Below, in pieces: positions 5,637-6,016 of a DNA stretch of 6,016 nt. Under the pieces are notes generated by a model. The model was not told the DNA's origin, made no database searches, and worked only from the letters and a program-made list of their open reading frames with translations. Both the position numbers and the translations under genes were made by a program. Every line of letters begins with the position of its first letter. Position 1 is the first letter of the stretch. Location of the stretch: NCBI GenBank assembly GCA_026999335.1, contig JALTPW010000055.1, positions 1 to 6,016 of the forward strand. The letters are read 5' to 3'. The DNA is from Chromatiales bacterium. Lineage in GTDB: Bacteria > Pseudomonadota > Gammaproteobacteria > SZUA-152.

Positions 5637-6016
5637 TTATTCCGTACTTTTTACGCAGCGAAACCCGACGTACTGCTTACTGTCATCGGGAATACTGCGA
5701 AGAGCACTGGTCACCTTGGCATAACTACTATCCTCGAAGTACGATCCCCCCCTCAGAATCGCATAGCGGTCGTTATAACTGTCAGTCCATTCCCACACAT
5801 TGCCGGACATATCCATGACACCAAAGGGGCTCGCCCCCTTGGGCCTTGACCCGACCACCATTGCCTTGCCTGCTGTTTCAGACGTTACCGCGGCAGATTC
5901 ATCAAATTCATTTCCCCATGGATATATTCTTCCATCGGTACCACGCGCGGCCTTTTCCCATTCCTGTTCCGTGGGCAGTCTCTTGCCCAGAGTCTTGCAG
6001 TACTCGCCAGCATCTA
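5637..6016 (-). CDS. FGE/SUMF1-family protein lacking catalytic cysteines, 5' part outside window
   Basis: The last 125 codons and the TAA stop (5639-5637) are visible; the start lies beyond the right edge. The motifs are those of the FGE-sulfatase domain in order: DAGEYCKTLGKRLPTEQEWE (1-20 of the visible part), KAARGTDGRIYPWG (21-34), ASPFGVMDMSGNVWEWTDS (61-79), LRGGSYFEDS (87-96), ALRS...PDD and VGFRCV (116-121). In genuine formylglycine-generating enzymes the segment after GGSY carries two cysteines five residues apart (Cys336 and Cys341 in human FGE), which bind copper and oxidise the sulfatase cysteine. Here the aligned positions are E94 and A99, so this protein should not make formylglycine. 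Related non-FGE members include EgtB- and PvdO-type enzymes and proteins of unknown role; the missing N-terminal part would be needed to decide. Confidence 0.9.
   Translation of the reverse strand, partial: DAGEYCKTLGKRLPTEQEWEKAARGTDGRIYPWGNEFDESAAVTSETAGKAMVVGSRPKGASPFGVMDMSGNVWEWTDSYNDRYAILRGGSYFEDSSYAKVTSALRSIPDDSKQYVGFRCVKSTE

Overview
The window reads as chromosomal DNA of a Gram-negative bacterium, most likely a gammaproteobacterium. This is an inference from a lipoprotein-type periplasmic binding protein, proteobacterial-style Shine-Dalgarno sites, a perfect FNR-type palindrome and a decayed copy of a short repeat common in beta/gammaproteobacterial genomes. No 16S rRNA or other taxonomic marker is present. 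All confidently called genes lie on the minus strand, so the window is described from right to left.

Right edge (6016-5637): the C-terminal 125 codons of a formylglycine-generating-enzyme/sulfatase-modifying-factor family protein. The fold motifs are well kept, but both positions of the catalytic copper-binding cysteine pair are other residues, so it probably does not make formylglycine.

Centre (5636-4638): about 1 kb without a convincing large gene but rich in structured DNA. It holds a degraded dispersed repeat (5581-5609), a roughly 110-bp fold-back inverted repeat (5396-5505), two or three copies of a GATC/CAGAGG-containing hairpin element whose arms interlock like an H-type pseudoknot (5101-5376), a possible 29-codon small gene on the plus strand (5013-5102) with a Shine-Dalgarno-like AGGG, and a perfect TTGATnnnnATCAA palindrome (4969-4982) just upstream of it. 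This is the most unusual part of the window.

Left two thirds (4637-411): a tightly overlapped four-gene operon, ATPase - permease - GldG-like auxiliary protein - DUF4340 protein. Stop and start codons overlap at every junction (ATGA, a 7-nt overlap, GTGA), which indicates translational coupling. Together they form a Gld-type ABC-2 transporter: a cytoplasmic ATPase, a six-helix permease, and two membrane-anchored proteins with large domains probably facing the periplasm. The substrate is unknown. The 'gld' name comes from Bacteroidetes gliding genes and does not imply gliding here.

Left edge (337-1): 73 nt further on, in the same direction, begins a lipoprotein of the type I periplasmic-binding-protein (branched-chain amino acid receptor-like) family, cut by the window edge. 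It may belong to the same transcript.
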